Counted from the stretch's first letter, positions 1 to 8,287 are shown. The stretch: DNA of 64,000 bases from Chryseobacterium indoltheticum (GCF_003815915.1 NZ_CP033929.1:248001-312000), one strand, 5' to 3'. The notes: a model not told the origin generated them from the letters alone. Made by a program: numbers and translations.

Positions 1-315
1 GTAATTCGTAATGAAATGCTCTTTTTCTTTATGATTTTTTAAGAATAAGAGATCGGCTTTTTTTGCGTAAAAAATACTTTTGCTAAAATTTCCTTTTAGA
101 TAATGCCCAACAGAAATGTACAAATAGCTTTTGGAAGTTTCATCATCGGTTTTAGATAAACGGAGTGTTTTCTCACCCTCATTAATGAGCTGATCAGAAG
201 TTTTAAAAGATTGTGGATAGATATCAATTGTTGATTTATATATATCTTTATTTACAGTATTTTGTCCAAAACAAATTACCGCAAATAAAAAGGTAAGCAT
301 TCTCAGTATCTTCAT
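1..315 (-). CDS. Secreted TPR-like protein, 5' part only
   Basis: The frame is open from an ATG at 315 to the window edge (105 codons), so the C-terminus lies outside. The first 18 residues (MKILRMLTFLFAVICFGQ) form a signal peptide. The following helices (SKSYLYISVGHYLKGNFSKSIFYAKKAD) resemble a tetratricopeptide repeat. In Chryseobacterium this start is typical of TPR proteins that end in a transmembrane helix and an AraC- or LuxR-type DNA-binding domain, but that part is not visible, so the regulator reading is inference. Confidence 0.6.
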   Translation of the reverse strand, partial: MKILRMLTFLFAVICFGQNTVNKDIYKSTIDIYPQSFKTSDQLINEGEKTLRLSKTDDETSKSYLYISVGHYLKGNFSKSIFYAKKADLLFLKNHKEKEHFITNY

Positions 316-605
316 TCTTATTTGTATTTTCTTTAAGTTAAATCTTATACAGTTTGAGTGAAGAAGAAAGTTTATACCCACAACATCAATTTATATAAAA
401 GTCATGTTTTTTCATTTATTTTTATAAATAAGCAAACGGTCTAAAGAAACATAATAAAAATTTGTTATGATAAAATCAACCACACACAATTAGCACACCG
501 ATCAAAAAGTAGCACACACTTACCCCATACTACTAAGTTTTCAGGTTTAATTTATGCATTTATATTGTTGAAGAAAATTAGGTATGAGAAAGTATTGGAT
601 ATAAA
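316..605. other. Gene-free stretch between partial TPR gene and tRNA terminator
   Basis: AT-rich sequence with no credible ORF on either strand. It should contain the promoter of the minus-strand gene starting at 315, but I see no clear TAnnTTTG box. Nothing else is recognised. Confidence 0.5.
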
Positions 606-639
606 AAAACCCTCCGTAAAATAAATTACAGAGGGTTTT
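606..639 (-). terminator. Rho-independent terminator of the tRNA operon
   Basis: An inverted repeat (AAAACCCTC...GTA / TAC...GAGGGTTTT) is followed on the minus strand by a run of T. It lies just past the 3' end of the last tRNA. Confidence 0.75.
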
Positions 640-642
640 ATG

Positions 643-726
643 TACCCCAGACGGGACTTGAACCCGTACATCCTTGCGGATACAGGATTTTAAGTCCTGC
701 GTGTCTACCAATTCCACCACCAGGGC
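643..726 (-). tRNA. tRNA-Leu (anticodon TAA)
   Basis: Read on the minus strand this folds as a class II tRNA. The acceptor starts GCCCTGG, the D-arm contains AATTGGTAGACAC, the anticodon loop CTTAAAA holds TAA, there is a variable arm, and the T-arm is GGGTTCAAGTCCC. The CCA end is not encoded. It is the last of three tRNAs in one transcript. Confidence 0.95.
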
Positions 727-734
727 GTGATGAG

Positions 735-807
735 AGCGAAAAACGGGACTCGAACCCGCGACCCCAACCTTGGCAAGGTTGTGCTCTACCAGCTGAGCTA
801 TTTTCGC
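735..807 (-). tRNA. tRNA-Gly (anticodon GCC)
   Basis: 73-nt cloverleaf on the minus strand. The acceptor pair is GCGAAAA/TTTTCGC, the D-arm is TAGCTCAGCTGGTAGAGC, the anticodon loop TTGCCAA holds GCC, and the T-arm contains GGTTCGAGTCC. It lies 8 nt before tRNA-Leu(TAA) in the transcript. Confidence 0.96.
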
Positions 808-816
808 AATTTGTAG

Positions 817-898
817 TGCGGATGAAGGGACTCGAACCCCCACGCCTCACGGCACCAGATCCTAAGTCTGGCGTGGCTACCAATTACACCACATCCGC
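817..898 (-). tRNA. tRNA-Leu (anticodon TAG)
   Basis: 82-nt class II tRNA on the minus strand. The acceptor pair is GCGGATG/CATCCGC, the anticodon stem-loop CCAGA-CTTAGGA-TCTGG holds TAG, there is a long variable arm, and the T-arm contains GGGTTCGAGTCCC. It is the first tRNA after the promoter at 945-975. Confidence 0.95.
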
Positions 899-944
899 AT
901 TATTATTGAGTTATTTTAAAGAACTTGTTTCGTTTTTGTGAGTG

Positions 945-975
945 CAAATATAGGGCAATTTTCTTTACTTCCAAA
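945..975 (-). promoter_or_regulatory. Consensus Bacteroidota promoter of the tRNA operon
   Basis: On the minus strand TTTG (972-975) is separated by exactly 19 bp from TATATTTG (945-952). This matches the known Bacteroidota sigma-A pattern TTTG-N19-TAnnTTTG. It sits about 47 bp upstream of the first tRNA. Confidence 0.85.
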
Positions 976-1071
976 CCTTTTCGAAAAAAAAATTAATTTT
1001 TTGTAAAATTTATTTGAAACCATTCTTTTTAAATTTCATTTTATTACTTTTACACCGTTAATATTTACGAT

Positions 1072-1449
1072 ATGGAATTACAAGGAACGGTAAAGAAAAT
1101 CACTGAAGTTCAAACATTTGCAAGTGGTTTTCAAAAAAGAGAAATGGTTATTCTTACACAAGAGCAGTATCCGCAGCCCATCAACATCGAATTTTTACAG
1201 GATAAAATAAATTTGTTGGACACACTGAAAGAAGGAGAAAATGTAAAAGTAGGAATCAACATCAGAGGTAGAGAATGGGTTTCGCCACAAGGAGAAACAA
1301 AATATTTCAACTCTATTACAGGATGGAGAGTAGAAAAAGTTTTGGATAATGCTTCAGAACCTACACAAGCTGCACCATCTCAATCTGCTTCTCCGGTTTC
1401 AAATGAAAATCCTTTTGCCGGGGACGATGACGATGATTTACCTTTTTAA
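1072..1449 (+). CDS. DUF3127 protein with SSB-like acidic tail
   Basis: 125-residue protein. Residues 1 to about 90 match the DUF3127 family, a short OB-fold-like domain found mainly in Bacteroidota. A Ser/Pro/Ala-rich linker follows, and the protein ends DDDDDLPF (residues 118-125). That tip is the same kind of acidic, Phe-ending tail by which single-stranded DNA-binding protein recruits partners. A role in nucleic-acid binding is inferred from the architecture. A terminator separates it from aat. Confidence 0.75.
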   Translation: MELQGTVKKITEVQTFASGFQKREMVILTQEQYPQPINIEFLQDKINLLDTLKEGENVKVGINIRGREWVSPQGETKYFNSITGWRVEKVLDNASEPTQAAPSQSASPVSNENPFAGDDDDDLPF

Positions 1450-1471
1450 TCCGAAATAAAAATCAAATACT

Positions 1472-1504
1472 AATCCTGCTTTTTGAAAAAGTGGGATTTT
1501 TTTT
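1472..1504 (+). terminator. Terminator after the DUF3127 gene
   Basis: Stem AATCCTGCTTTTT / AAAAAGTGGGATT (with two G-U pairs) followed by a run of T, 22 bp past the stop codon. Confidence 0.65.
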
Positions 1505-1510
1505 CCAGTA

Positions 1511-2164
1511 ATGGTTCGATTAGACAAAAACGAAATATCATTTCCCGATCCTGCACAATATGACGGTCACGAAGGTATCATTGCTTTTGGCGGCGATCTG
1601 TCTGTGGAAAGAATCTGGTTTGCTTATCAGAATGGTATTTTTCCGTGGTTTAATCCTGGAGAAGAAATTCTTTGGTGGTGCCCGGATCCCAGATTTGTAC
1701 TTTTTCCTCATGAATTGAAGGTTTCGAAGTCGATGAGAAAAATTTTAGATAAAAAAGTTTTTACCATTACCGAAAATCAAAACTTCAGAGAAGTGATAAA
1801 AAACTGTCGGGAAATCAATCGCAAAGGTCAGGAAGGAACCTGGCTTTCTGATGAACTGATAGAAACTTTTATTACACTTCATGGTTATGGATTGGCCCGA
1901 AGCGTAGAAGTCTGGCAAAATAATGAGCTCGTTGGCGGGCTCTACGGAATACAAGTCGGAAAAGTTTTTTGTGGCGAAAGTATGTTTGCAATGGTGAGCA
2001 ATGCTTCTAAAGCAGGATTTATTCATTTTATAGAAACTCACAAAAGCGACTTCACAATCATTGACTGCCAATCTCACACCGATCACTTGGAAAGTTTGGG
2101 GGCGAGAATGATTCCTAAAAAAGATTTTTTGAAAATTTTACACAAAAACAATGAACGCAGATAA
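1511..2164 (+). CDS. aat: Leucyl/phenylalanyl-tRNA--protein transferase
   Basis: 217-residue protein, usual length for the family. It transfers Leu or Phe from aminoacyl-tRNA to proteins with N-terminal Lys or Arg, marking them for ClpS/ClpAP degradation (N-end rule). Seen here are the family signatures GIFPWF near residue 42, WWCPDPR near residue 55, and the C-terminal block GGLYGIQVGKVFCGESMF followed by IDCQ. It overlaps the next gene by 14 bp, so the two are probably translated from one transcript. Confidence 0.95.
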   Translation: MVRLDKNEISFPDPAQYDGHEGIIAFGGDLSVERIWFAYQNGIFPWFNPGEEILWWCPDPRFVLFPHELKVSKSMRKILDKKVFTITENQNFREVIKNCREINRKGQEGTWLSDELIETFITLHGYGLARSVEVWQNNELVGGLYGIQVGKVFCGESMFAMVSNASKAGFIHFIETHKSDFTIIDCQSHTDHLESLGARMIPKKDFLKILHKNNERR

Positions 2165-3035
2165 AGAAAAATGGCTTCTTCTGATTATACTAAGTGTCAT
2201 TTGGGGCTCTTCATTTATTTTAATTAAAAAATCCTTAGACCATTTCAGCCCTTATCAGGTCGGAGCTTTAAGAGTTTTGATTGCCGGAATTATCTTAATG
2301 CCTGTTGCTATTTCAAAATACAGACTTTTCCCGAAAAAACATTTGAAATGGCTTATTTTAGCCGCTTTTACAGGCAATTTCATCCCAATGTTCTTATTTC
2401 CTATTGCCGAAACCCAGATAAGCAGCAGCATTGCAGGAATCATCAATTCTATGATGCCTATTTTCGTGATTATTGTTGGAGCTTTAATCTGGAAATTTGA
2501 AACCACAAAAAGACAGATGACCGGAGTTTTCATAAGCTTTACCGGAGTTTGCCTGCTTGCATTTGGTGGTGATGACAGCACTCAGTTTAAAATATTTCCC
2601 ATTTTTTTACTTCTGCTGGCAACATTGTGTTACGCAATGAGTACAACGACTGTAAAATCAAAATTAATGGATGTATCATCTACCGTTTTATCGGCATTTG
2701 TATTTTCTTTCGTTTTGTTTTTGCCTTCATTGATCGCTTTGCTTTCTACAGGTTTTGTTTCTCAGTTTACATTCACCAAAGAAAATATGATCGGATTAGG
2801 TTTTGTAAGCTTGCTTTCTGTTTTCGGAACCGGATTGGCAATGATGATGAATTATCGTTTGTTGAAAGTTTCTACTCCGCTCTTTGCATCAACCGTTACT
2901 TTACTGATGCCGATCGTTGCTATTATTTGGGGTGTTTTGGATGGTGAAAAACTAACTGCTGTGCAATTTGCAGGAACAATTGTCATTATTGCTGGATTGA
3001 TCTTTTTAAGGGCTAAAACTATTGTTCAAAAATAA
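2151..3035 (+). CDS. EamA (DMT) family transporter
   Basis: 294-residue inner-membrane protein with about ten hydrophobic helices and two EamA repeats. The first begins at IWGSSFILIKKSL and the second in the C-terminal half (SLLSVFGTGLAMMMNYRLL...). Such drug/metabolite transporters usually export amino acids or other small metabolites. The substrate cannot be read from the sequence. The ATG lies inside the 3' end of aat, implying translational coupling, and a terminator follows. Confidence 0.85.
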   Translation: MNADKEKWLLLIILSVIWGSSFILIKKSLDHFSPYQVGALRVLIAGIILMPVAISKYRLFPKKHLKWLILAAFTGNFIPMFLFPIAETQISSSIAGIINSMMPIFVIIVGALIWKFETTKRQMTGVFISFTGVCLLAFGGDDSTQFKIFPIFLLLLATLCYAMSTTTVKSKLMDVSSTVLSAFVFSFVLFLPSLIALLSTGFVSQFTFTKENMIGLGFVSLLSVFGTGLAMMMNYRLLKVSTPLFASTVTLLMPIVAIIWGVLDGEKLTAVQFAGTIVIIAGLIFLRAKTIVQK

Positions 3036-3057
3036 ATCCCGCATTGATGCGGGATTT
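3034..3057 (+). terminator. Terminator after the EamA gene
   Basis: Perfect stem AAATCCCGCAT / ATGCGGGATTT with a 2-nt loop, starting at the stop codon and followed by TCTTATTT. Confidence 0.75.
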
Positions 3058-3130
3058 CTTATTTAATTAATGCTGAAAATTAATTTACGGAAGATCGAAA
3101 ACATCTAACTTCCATCATCCAACATCAAGC

Positions 3131-4513
3131 TTATAAATTCTTCTTTTTAACCTTTGCCTTAGCCTTTTTCACCTCATCTTTGATGTACGGATATTTTTTC
3201 TGCATATCTGTAATCAATGAAGGATCGAGTTCTAAAGCCTTTTCAAGAGATTCACCTCCATTTTCATGGTCTTTCAAATTAAAATAACAGTTGCTCAGCT
3301 GATAAAACAATTCTGCTCTGTAATGATGTTTTAAAGCTAAATTTAAAACGGTAACAGCTTCTTCATATTCACCAACCAACATCAAAACTTCAGAATATGC
3401 ATACCAATTGTAAAACCTTGATGGCTCTGCATCTACAAGCTTTTTAAGACAAGTAAGGCTTTCTTCAAACTTACCGGAATCGATAAATAAAAATGCCAGT
3501 CTTTTTTGATAATCAAGGTTGCTGTCATTTAATAATGTTGCTTCTTTTGCAAAATGCAAAGCTTCCGCCATTCCGCCCATTTCTTCGTAAAGATAAGACT
3601 GCTCCATCATCGCAAGATAAAACTGAGGATCTTCTCTTAATGATTTCTGGAAAGAATTTAAAGCAATAATCGGCTGTTTTAAAGCTTTATGACACAATCC
3701 TATTTTATAAAAAGTAAATGCTTTGGTGTATTCCAACTCCAACATTTCTTCATATACTTCAATTGCCTTCTGATATTGATTTAAAGCTTCATAACAAGCT
3801 GCTTTGCTCGCATAAACCCCAACTGCGCTGGAATTGATTGCCAGCATATAATCGAAACCTTTGATGGCTTCTTCGTAATTTTTTCTATTGAAATAATACT
3901 GTCCATACTCGCTCCATGCAATTTCTGAATACGGAAAATCGTCAAGATAATCGTTCAAAAAAGCAATCGCTTCCTCACTCTTATTCAAATCATTAAAGCA
4001 GATCATCGCATTTTCTAAAGAATATTCATCCATAGGATCTTCTTTGAGTGCTTGCTGATAATGTTTAAGTGCGTTAAAAGGATCTCCCAAATTGACATAT
4101 TCGTCTGCAATAAAGTTATTGAGGAAGTTTTCTTCTTCATTCAATTCCAGGGCTTTTTTGCAGATTTCGATGGATCTTTTAGGATTACCTAAATTCGAAT
4201 AATACTTAGCGTAGCAAACCAAAAAGTCTGTATTCTCCATAGAAGAACCTTTTAACTCTTCGATTAATTCTTTCGCCAGATTATAATCTTCCCACTCTAA
4301 AAGAACCTCCAATTTTTTAATTTTGATTTCTAATGAGTTGGGATGGAGTTTCAGACCAAAATTAACTGCAATATCGGCATAATTAAAATCTCCAAGCTCC
4401 AAGTAATAAACAATAATGTCTTCTAATTCTTCTGTATCGAAGTAGAATTCATCATTGTTTTCCATCATTTCTTCGAACTTTTTTACTAGTTCATTTCCAA
4501 AATATTCTTCCAA
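3131..4513 (-). CDS. Tetratricopeptide repeat protein
   Basis: 460-residue cytoplasmic protein without signal peptide or membrane segment. It consists of consecutive TPR-like helix pairs over nearly its whole length (for example NPKRSIEICKKALELN, DPFNALKHYQQALKEDP, NYEEAIKGFDYMLAINS, DHENGGESLEKALELDPS). The N-terminus is acidic and the C-terminus is a Lys-rich tail (KKAKAKVKKKNL). TPR proteins are binding scaffolds and the partner is unknown. It stands alone, convergent with the EamA gene. Confidence 0.8.
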   Translation of the reverse strand: MEEYFGNELVKKFEEMMENNDEFYFDTEELEDIIVYYLELGDFNYADIAVNFGLKLHPNSLEIKIKKLEVLLEWEDYNLAKELIEELKGSSMENTDFLVCYAKYYSNLGNPKRSIEICKKALELNEEENFLNNFIADEYVNLGDPFNALKHYQQALKEDPMDEYSLENAMICFNDLNKSEEAIAFLNDYLDDFPYSEIAWSEYGQYYFNRKNYEEAIKGFDYMLAINSSAVGVYASKAACYEALNQYQKAIEVYEEMLELEYTKAFTFYKIGLCHKALKQPIIALNSFQKSLREDPQFYLAMMEQSYLYEEMGGMAEALHFAKEATLLNDSNLDYQKRLAFLFIDSGKFEESLTCLKKLVDAEPSRFYNWYAYSEVLMLVGEYEEAVTVLNLALKHHYRAELFYQLSNCYFNLKDHENGGESLEKALELDPSLITDMQKKYPYIKDEVKKAKAKVKKKNL

Positions 4514-4576
4514 TATAGTATCTCAGCGTTGTTTTCAAAGTCCAAAATTATTTTATAAACTTCGAAAAAACTTTTT

Positions 4577-4873
4577 TTAATTAAATTTATTTTTCTTCGG
4601 ATCTTGCCTGTTATCAAAAAAAGATAATATTCTAATTTCCTTTGTTGAAGTTCGATAACTTAACGAGAAATTTTCCAAAATCAACACTCTTCGTAATTCT
4701 TTCGTACTACTTTTGAGTCCTATTTTATTTTGATTCCTAATCAGGTTAATCATCCGCAAAGTTTCATCAAGAATTTTTTCTGAATAAATATTTGATTCAT
4801 TGTGATTTGTCCAATATTGATAAACCTTGTCAATTTCTTTTTTTGCACGAACTGACCAGGTTATTTTTGTCAT
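4577..4873 (-). CDS. ParE/RelE-type toxin
   Basis: 98-residue protein with the RelE/ParE layout: an N-terminal basic stretch (ITWSVRAKKEIDKVYQYWTNHN), a middle helix, and a C-terminal strand ending LENFSLSYRTSTKEIRILSFFDNRQDP. ParE members poison gyrase and RelE members cut mRNA; the long N-terminal helix and missing mRNA-cleaving residues favour the ParE side. Its ATG overlaps the antitoxin stop by 4 bp, the usual toxin-antitoxin arrangement. Confidence 0.8.
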   Translation of the reverse strand: MTKITWSVRAKKEIDKVYQYWTNHNESNIYSEKILDETLRMINLIRNQNKIGLKSSTKELRRVLILENFSLSYRTSTKEIRILSFFDNRQDPKKNKFN

Positions 4874-5091
4874 CTTCCGTATGATTTTAAAAAATCTTCA
4901 TGAGAAACAACATTTCCTTCTTCAAAATCTTTTATTCCTAATTCAATTAATTCTTTTTCTGCATCAGAAATTTTATTCCACCAATCATCCTCATCATTAA
5001 TTTCTTCTACAAAATCAATTTCAGCCGCTTTCAAAATTGCTTTAATTTTGGCGAGTTCTTTTTTATTTTTTGGATTAATGGTAATTGTCAT
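4870..5091 (-). CDS. Antitoxin of the ParE-type module
   Basis: 73-residue acidic protein directly upstream of the ParE-type toxin. The N-terminus (MTITINPKNKKELAKIKAILKAAEIDF) resembles small Bacteroidota antitoxins with a DUF2683-like segment. The C-terminal half is a charged helix (KELIELGIKDFEEGNVVSHEDFLKSYGR) that would wrap the toxin. Two 13-bp direct repeats overlap its promoter and may be the autoregulatory operator. Confidence 0.75.
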   Translation of the reverse strand: MTITINPKNKKELAKIKAILKAAEIDFVEEINDEDDWWNKISDAEKELIELGIKDFEEGNVVSHEDFLKSYGR

Positions 5092-5101
5092 TGCACTATT
5101 T

Positions 5102-5140
5102 TTCTAAACTAAATGTACAAAAATTCTAAACTAAATCAAA
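5102..5140 (-). promoter_or_regulatory. Promoter and direct-repeat operator of the 4.6-5.1 kb toxin-antitoxin module
   Basis: On the minus strand TTTG (5137-5140), 19 bp, and TACATTTA (5110-5117) form a near-consensus promoter. The 13-bp sequence TTCTAAACTAAAT occurs twice (5102-5114 and 5124-5136), 22 bp apart, so both copies face the same side of the helix. This fits an antitoxin-binding site. The distal half lies inside the 3' end of glmM. Confidence 0.6.
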
Positions 5141-6513
5141 CTTTTGATCTTTTCAATTATTTTATCTCCCAAATCATCAGCTTCTTCCTGAGATTTTGCC
5201 TCTGTGTATATTCTGATAATCGGTTCTGTATTCGATTTTCGAAGGTGAACCCAATTGTTTTCAAAATCTATTTTTACGCCGTCTACCGTAGAAACCTCTT
5301 CATTTTGATACTCTTTTTCCATTTTAGTTAAAAGATCATCCACATTAATTTCCGGAGTAAGCTCTATTTTCTTTTTACCCATAAAATAGCTTGGATAGCC
5401 AGCTCTAAGTTCAGAAACTGTCTTGTTTTCTTTTGCCAAATGCGTTAAAAACAAAGCAACACCTACCAAAGAATCTCTTCCGTAATGAAGATCAGGATAG
5501 ATAATCCCACCGTTTCCTTCACCACCAATTACGGCATTTTTTTCTTTCATTAAATTCACCACATTCACTTCTCCTACTGCACTTGCAAAGTATTCTGAAT
5601 TGTGAGTTTGGGCAACATCTCTCAAAGCACGGCTTGAAGAAAGGTTTGAAATCGCCACGCCATTTTTATTTTTCAATAAATAATCTGCAACAGCAACCAA
5701 AGTATATTCTTCACCAAACATTTCTCCTTTTTCGTCAACTAAAGCCAGTCTGTCAACATCCGGATCTACAACAACGCCAAAATCTGCATTTTCTTTTATG
5801 ACCAGTTCACAAATGTCTCCCAAATGTTCTTTTAAAGGCTCCGGATTGTGTGGAAACTGTCCATTTGGTTCGCAGTATAGTTTAATTGTTTCACAGCCCA
5901 ATTTGTCTAAAAGCATAGGAATTGCAATTCCGCCTGTAGAATTTACGGCATCTAAAACGATTTTATATTTTTTAGCTTTAATTGCTTCTGCATCTACCAT
6001 CGGCAAATCGAGAATCTGCTGGATATGAATATCAAAAGCATCATCTCTTGTTTCATATTTCCCTAAATCGTCCACTTCAGCGTAATCGAAATCTTCATTT
6101 TCTGCCAAAGCTAAAACTTCAGCACCATTTTCTCCGCTGATGAATTCCCCTTTTTCATTTAATAATTTAAGGGCATTCCATTGTTTTGGATTGTGAGAAG
6201 CGGTCAAAATAATTCCGCCGTCTGCGTTTAATTCAGGAACCATGATCTCAACAGTCGGAGTTGTAGAAAGTCCCAAATCAACTACATTAATACCTAATCC
6301 CTGTAACGTTGCTGTAACTAAAGAATTGACCATTGATCCGGAAATTCTTGCATCACGACCGATAATTAAGGTTAAATCTTTTTTATTTTTTTGAGCCTGA
6401 AGCCAGGTTCCAAATGCAGAAGCAAATTTTACAACATCAAGCGGCGTTAAATTATCACCAACTTTCCCACCAATCGTTCCGCGGATTCCTGAAATACTTT
6501 TTATTAATGACAT
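5131..6513 (-). CDS. glmM: Phosphoglucosamine mutase
   Basis: 460-residue alpha-D-phosphohexomutase. The phosphoserine loop TASHNP is at residues 104-109 (catalytic Ser106). The metal loop reads DPDVDR, the sugar-binding loop GEGNGG, and the C-terminal phosphate-binding loop RKSNTEPIIRIY. It converts glucosamine-6-phosphate to glucosamine-1-phosphate for UDP-GlcNAc and hence peptidoglycan and lipopolysaccharide. A phosphomannomutase activity cannot be excluded, because Bacteroidota GlmM and ManB sequences are similar. Confidence 0.88.
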   Translation of the reverse strand: MSLIKSISGIRGTIGGKVGDNLTPLDVVKFASAFGTWLQAQKNKKDLTLIIGRDARISGSMVNSLVTATLQGLGINVVDLGLSTTPTVEIMVPELNADGGIILTASHNPKQWNALKLLNEKGEFISGENGAEVLALAENEDFDYAEVDDLGKYETRDDAFDIHIQQILDLPMVDAEAIKAKKYKIVLDAVNSTGGIAIPMLLDKLGCETIKLYCEPNGQFPHNPEPLKEHLGDICELVIKENADFGVVVDPDVDRLALVDEKGEMFGEEYTLVAVADYLLKNKNGVAISNLSSSRALRDVAQTHNSEYFASAVGEVNVVNLMKEKNAVIGGEGNGGIIYPDLHYGRDSLVGVALFLTHLAKENKTVSELRAGYPSYFMGKKKIELTPEINVDDLLTKMEKEYQNEEVSTVDGVKIDFENNWVHLRKSNTEPIIRIYTEAKSQEEADDLGDKIIEKIKSLI

Positions 6514-6644
6514 TTTTTAATATTTTAATTTTCCTGATTTTGAACTTCAATGCAAACTGCATTTTATTTTTTGAATCTTCAGAAAAAACAGATTATCTTT
6601 ATTTTAAATTTTTCCGTTGCAAAGATACTCAAAAGACAACGAAC

Positions 6645-7748
6645 TTATAAAACCGGAATTTTTTTCTGCATTTTATTATAATTTCTTTCTACAACCTTTG
6701 GAGGCGGAAAACGATAACCTATGTAGAGAAGCCCGTAAGTGTTGTTATTTTCGACAGTAGAATTTTCTTTTTCGTCATAAGCTGTAGCATTAAAGTTCAG
6801 TTTTCCACCAAACAAAAAGCGATCAGAATTGTATCCTATATGCAAACCTCCCGATCCTTTTGCTGTTATATATTGCTCATTTTGTTTTGGCCCTCTCGAC
6901 CCATTTTCTAAAGTATCTTGGAAACTTGTAAATTTTCCACCAAAACCTAAGGTTAAAAATGGCGCAATATTAATTTTTTCGGCAATTACCCAATTGTAAA
7001 AATATCCGATGTTTGCTCCGAAATTGTATTGATATTCTTTACTTTTCAAACCGTCAATCGTATTGCTGAAAATTGTAAAATCATAATCTAAAAAAGGAAC
7101 CCAGCTTCCTTTGCTGTTTTTTTGCCATTCACCTTGGGTATAAAGGCTTTTTAATGAGAAATCCTTTTTTAAAATATAAGAGGTGGAGCCTCCAAAAGTC
7201 TGAACTCTTAGATCCGGAAATTTAATATAAGGATCTCTATCTTTCTGCCATCCCGGAAGAAGATCCTGCATATTTTCAATATAAAATCCTTTTACGTTTT
7301 TATAATATAAGGTCTGTATAAATCTTTCAGGAAAAAATCTGAATCTAAAATCAGTATAAGAACTGTTTCCTTTTCTTTCATTATCATTATTTCCAGAAAA
7401 AAATCGAGGCGCGTAAGACACCGTGGCACTTATGATCTTGTAATCAACAGATAAAGAAGCCTTTGTCTTATTATTGATGGAAAGTATGGTTTCGTTTAAA
7501 TTTTCTTCGCTGCCTTCAGAAAAAGTGTAATTTTCTATGTTCGTATCAAGGTTTACACGAATCATTACCTGATCTGCGTAAGATTTTATATCTGTACTGT
7601 CTGTTTGTGCTTTTGAATAAAAACCTGACAGACAAAGAAAAAAAACAGCGACTGCTTTTGAATTCAAATTGAATTTAATTTTAGGAAATGAAATTACTAC
7701 AAATAATTTATAACAATCGAAAGAATTTATTTTTTTATGAAAATTCAA
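6645..7748 (-). CDS. DUF4421-like outer-membrane or secreted protein
   Basis: 367-residue protein with a hydrophobic signal segment ending FYSKAQ at about residue 48, preceded by an unusually long basic N-terminus. A TTG codon near residue 28 would give a normal signal peptide, so the true start may lie there. The body is rich in alternating aromatic beta-strands (YQYNFGANIGYFYNWVIAEKINIAPFLTLGFGGKF, YGLLYIGYRFPPP), as in outer-membrane barrels, and resembles DUF4421. No function is known. Its 5' end overlaps the promoter region of the divergent toxin-antitoxin module. Confidence 0.55.
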   Translation of the reverse strand: MNFHKKINSFDCYKLFVVISFPKIKFNLNSKAVAVFFLCLSGFYSKAQTDSTDIKSYADQVMIRVNLDTNIENYTFSEGSEENLNETILSINNKTKASLSVDYKIISATVSYAPRFFSGNNDNERKGNSSYTDFRFRFFPERFIQTLYYKNVKGFYIENMQDLLPGWQKDRDPYIKFPDLRVQTFGGSTSYILKKDFSLKSLYTQGEWQKNSKGSWVPFLDYDFTIFSNTIDGLKSKEYQYNFGANIGYFYNWVIAEKINIAPFLTLGFGGKFTSFQDTLENGSRGPKQNEQYITAKGSGGLHIGYNSDRFLFGGKLNFNATAYDEKENSTVENNNTYGLLYIGYRFPPPKVVERNYNKMQKKIPVL

Positions 7749-7763
7749 ATTAGAAATAATTTA

Positions 7764-7771
7764 TACCTTTG
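7764..7771 (+). promoter_or_regulatory. -7 box of the 7.8-8.3 kb toxin-antitoxin module
   Basis: TACCTTTG matches TAnnTTTG and lies 13 bp before the ATG at 7785. It makes an upstream start at 7737 unlikely, since transcription would begin after that codon. Confidence 0.65.
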
Positions 7772-7784
7772 TAAAAAGCAGATT

Positions 7785-8009
7785 ATGAATACGATAATAG
7801 TACATCCTACAACACCCGAAGAAACTAGCTTTTTAGAAAATCTTTTAAAAAGAATGAAGTTTTCTTTCGAAAAAGTTTCTGAAGAAATTGTAACTGTTTC
7901 TCCCGACGAATTAAAGTCTATTCATATCGGTATTGATGAAGCCAATGACAAAAAATTAGCCGACAGCTCTGATGTTCATCAAAAAGCTCGAGCATTATGT
8001 TCAAAATAA
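7785..8009 (+). CDS. Antitoxin of the ParE-type module
   Basis: 74-residue acidic protein starting MNTIIVHPTTPEETSFLENLLKRMKF. The ATG at 7785 is preferred over an in-frame ATG at 7737 because a TAnnTTTG box lies between them. The C-terminal helix (DEANDKKLADSSDVHQKARALCSK) is the likely toxin-binding part. Its stop overlaps the toxin start by 13 bp. Its layout resembles the antitoxin at 4870-5091, but the two sequences differ clearly. Confidence 0.72.
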   Translation: MNTIIVHPTTPEETSFLENLLKRMKFSFEKVSEEIVTVSPDELKSIHIGIDEANDKKLADSSDVHQKARALCSK

Positions 8010-8287
8010 AATGGACTCCAGAAGCAGAGACATTATATTTTGAAACAATAGAATATTGGATTAATCATAATAAGTCTAATAATTATTCTTTAAAAATAAT
8101 TGCAGAAGTAGAAAGAAAAGAGAAATTAATCTCTGCTAATCCTTTTATTGGCGCATTAATTTTTGGAACAAAAGAACAGATAAGAAGAGTCCTGATTTTA
8201 GAAAACTTTTCTATTTATTACAGGATAAAAGAAACAACTGTTGAGATTTTATCTTTTTGGGCAAATAAAAAAGATAGGCGATTTTAA
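7997..8287 (+). CDS. ParE/RelE-type toxin
   Basis: 96-residue toxin-like protein beginning MFKIKWTPEAETLYFETIEYWINHN, with the C-terminal block RRVLILENFSIYYRIKETTVEILSFWANKKD. That block closely resembles the end of the toxin at 4577-4873 (RRVLILENFSLSYR...ILSFFDNRQD), so the two modules are paralogous. It is predicted to be neutralised by the overlapping upstream gene. The cellular target is not shown by the sequence. Confidence 0.8.
   Translation: MFKIKWTPEAETLYFETIEYWINHNKSNNYSLKIIAEVERKEKLISANPFIGALIFGTKEQIRRVLILENFSIYYRIKETTVEILSFWANKKDRRF

Noticed and set aside
547..883. Two overlapping minus-strand ORFs of 98 and 81 residues
   Set aside because: They run through the three tRNA genes and encode translated tRNA sequence.
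7737..7784. Earlier start for the antitoxin at 7785
   Set aside because: A TAnnTTTG promoter box at 7764-7771 lies after this start, so the codons would not be transcribed from it.
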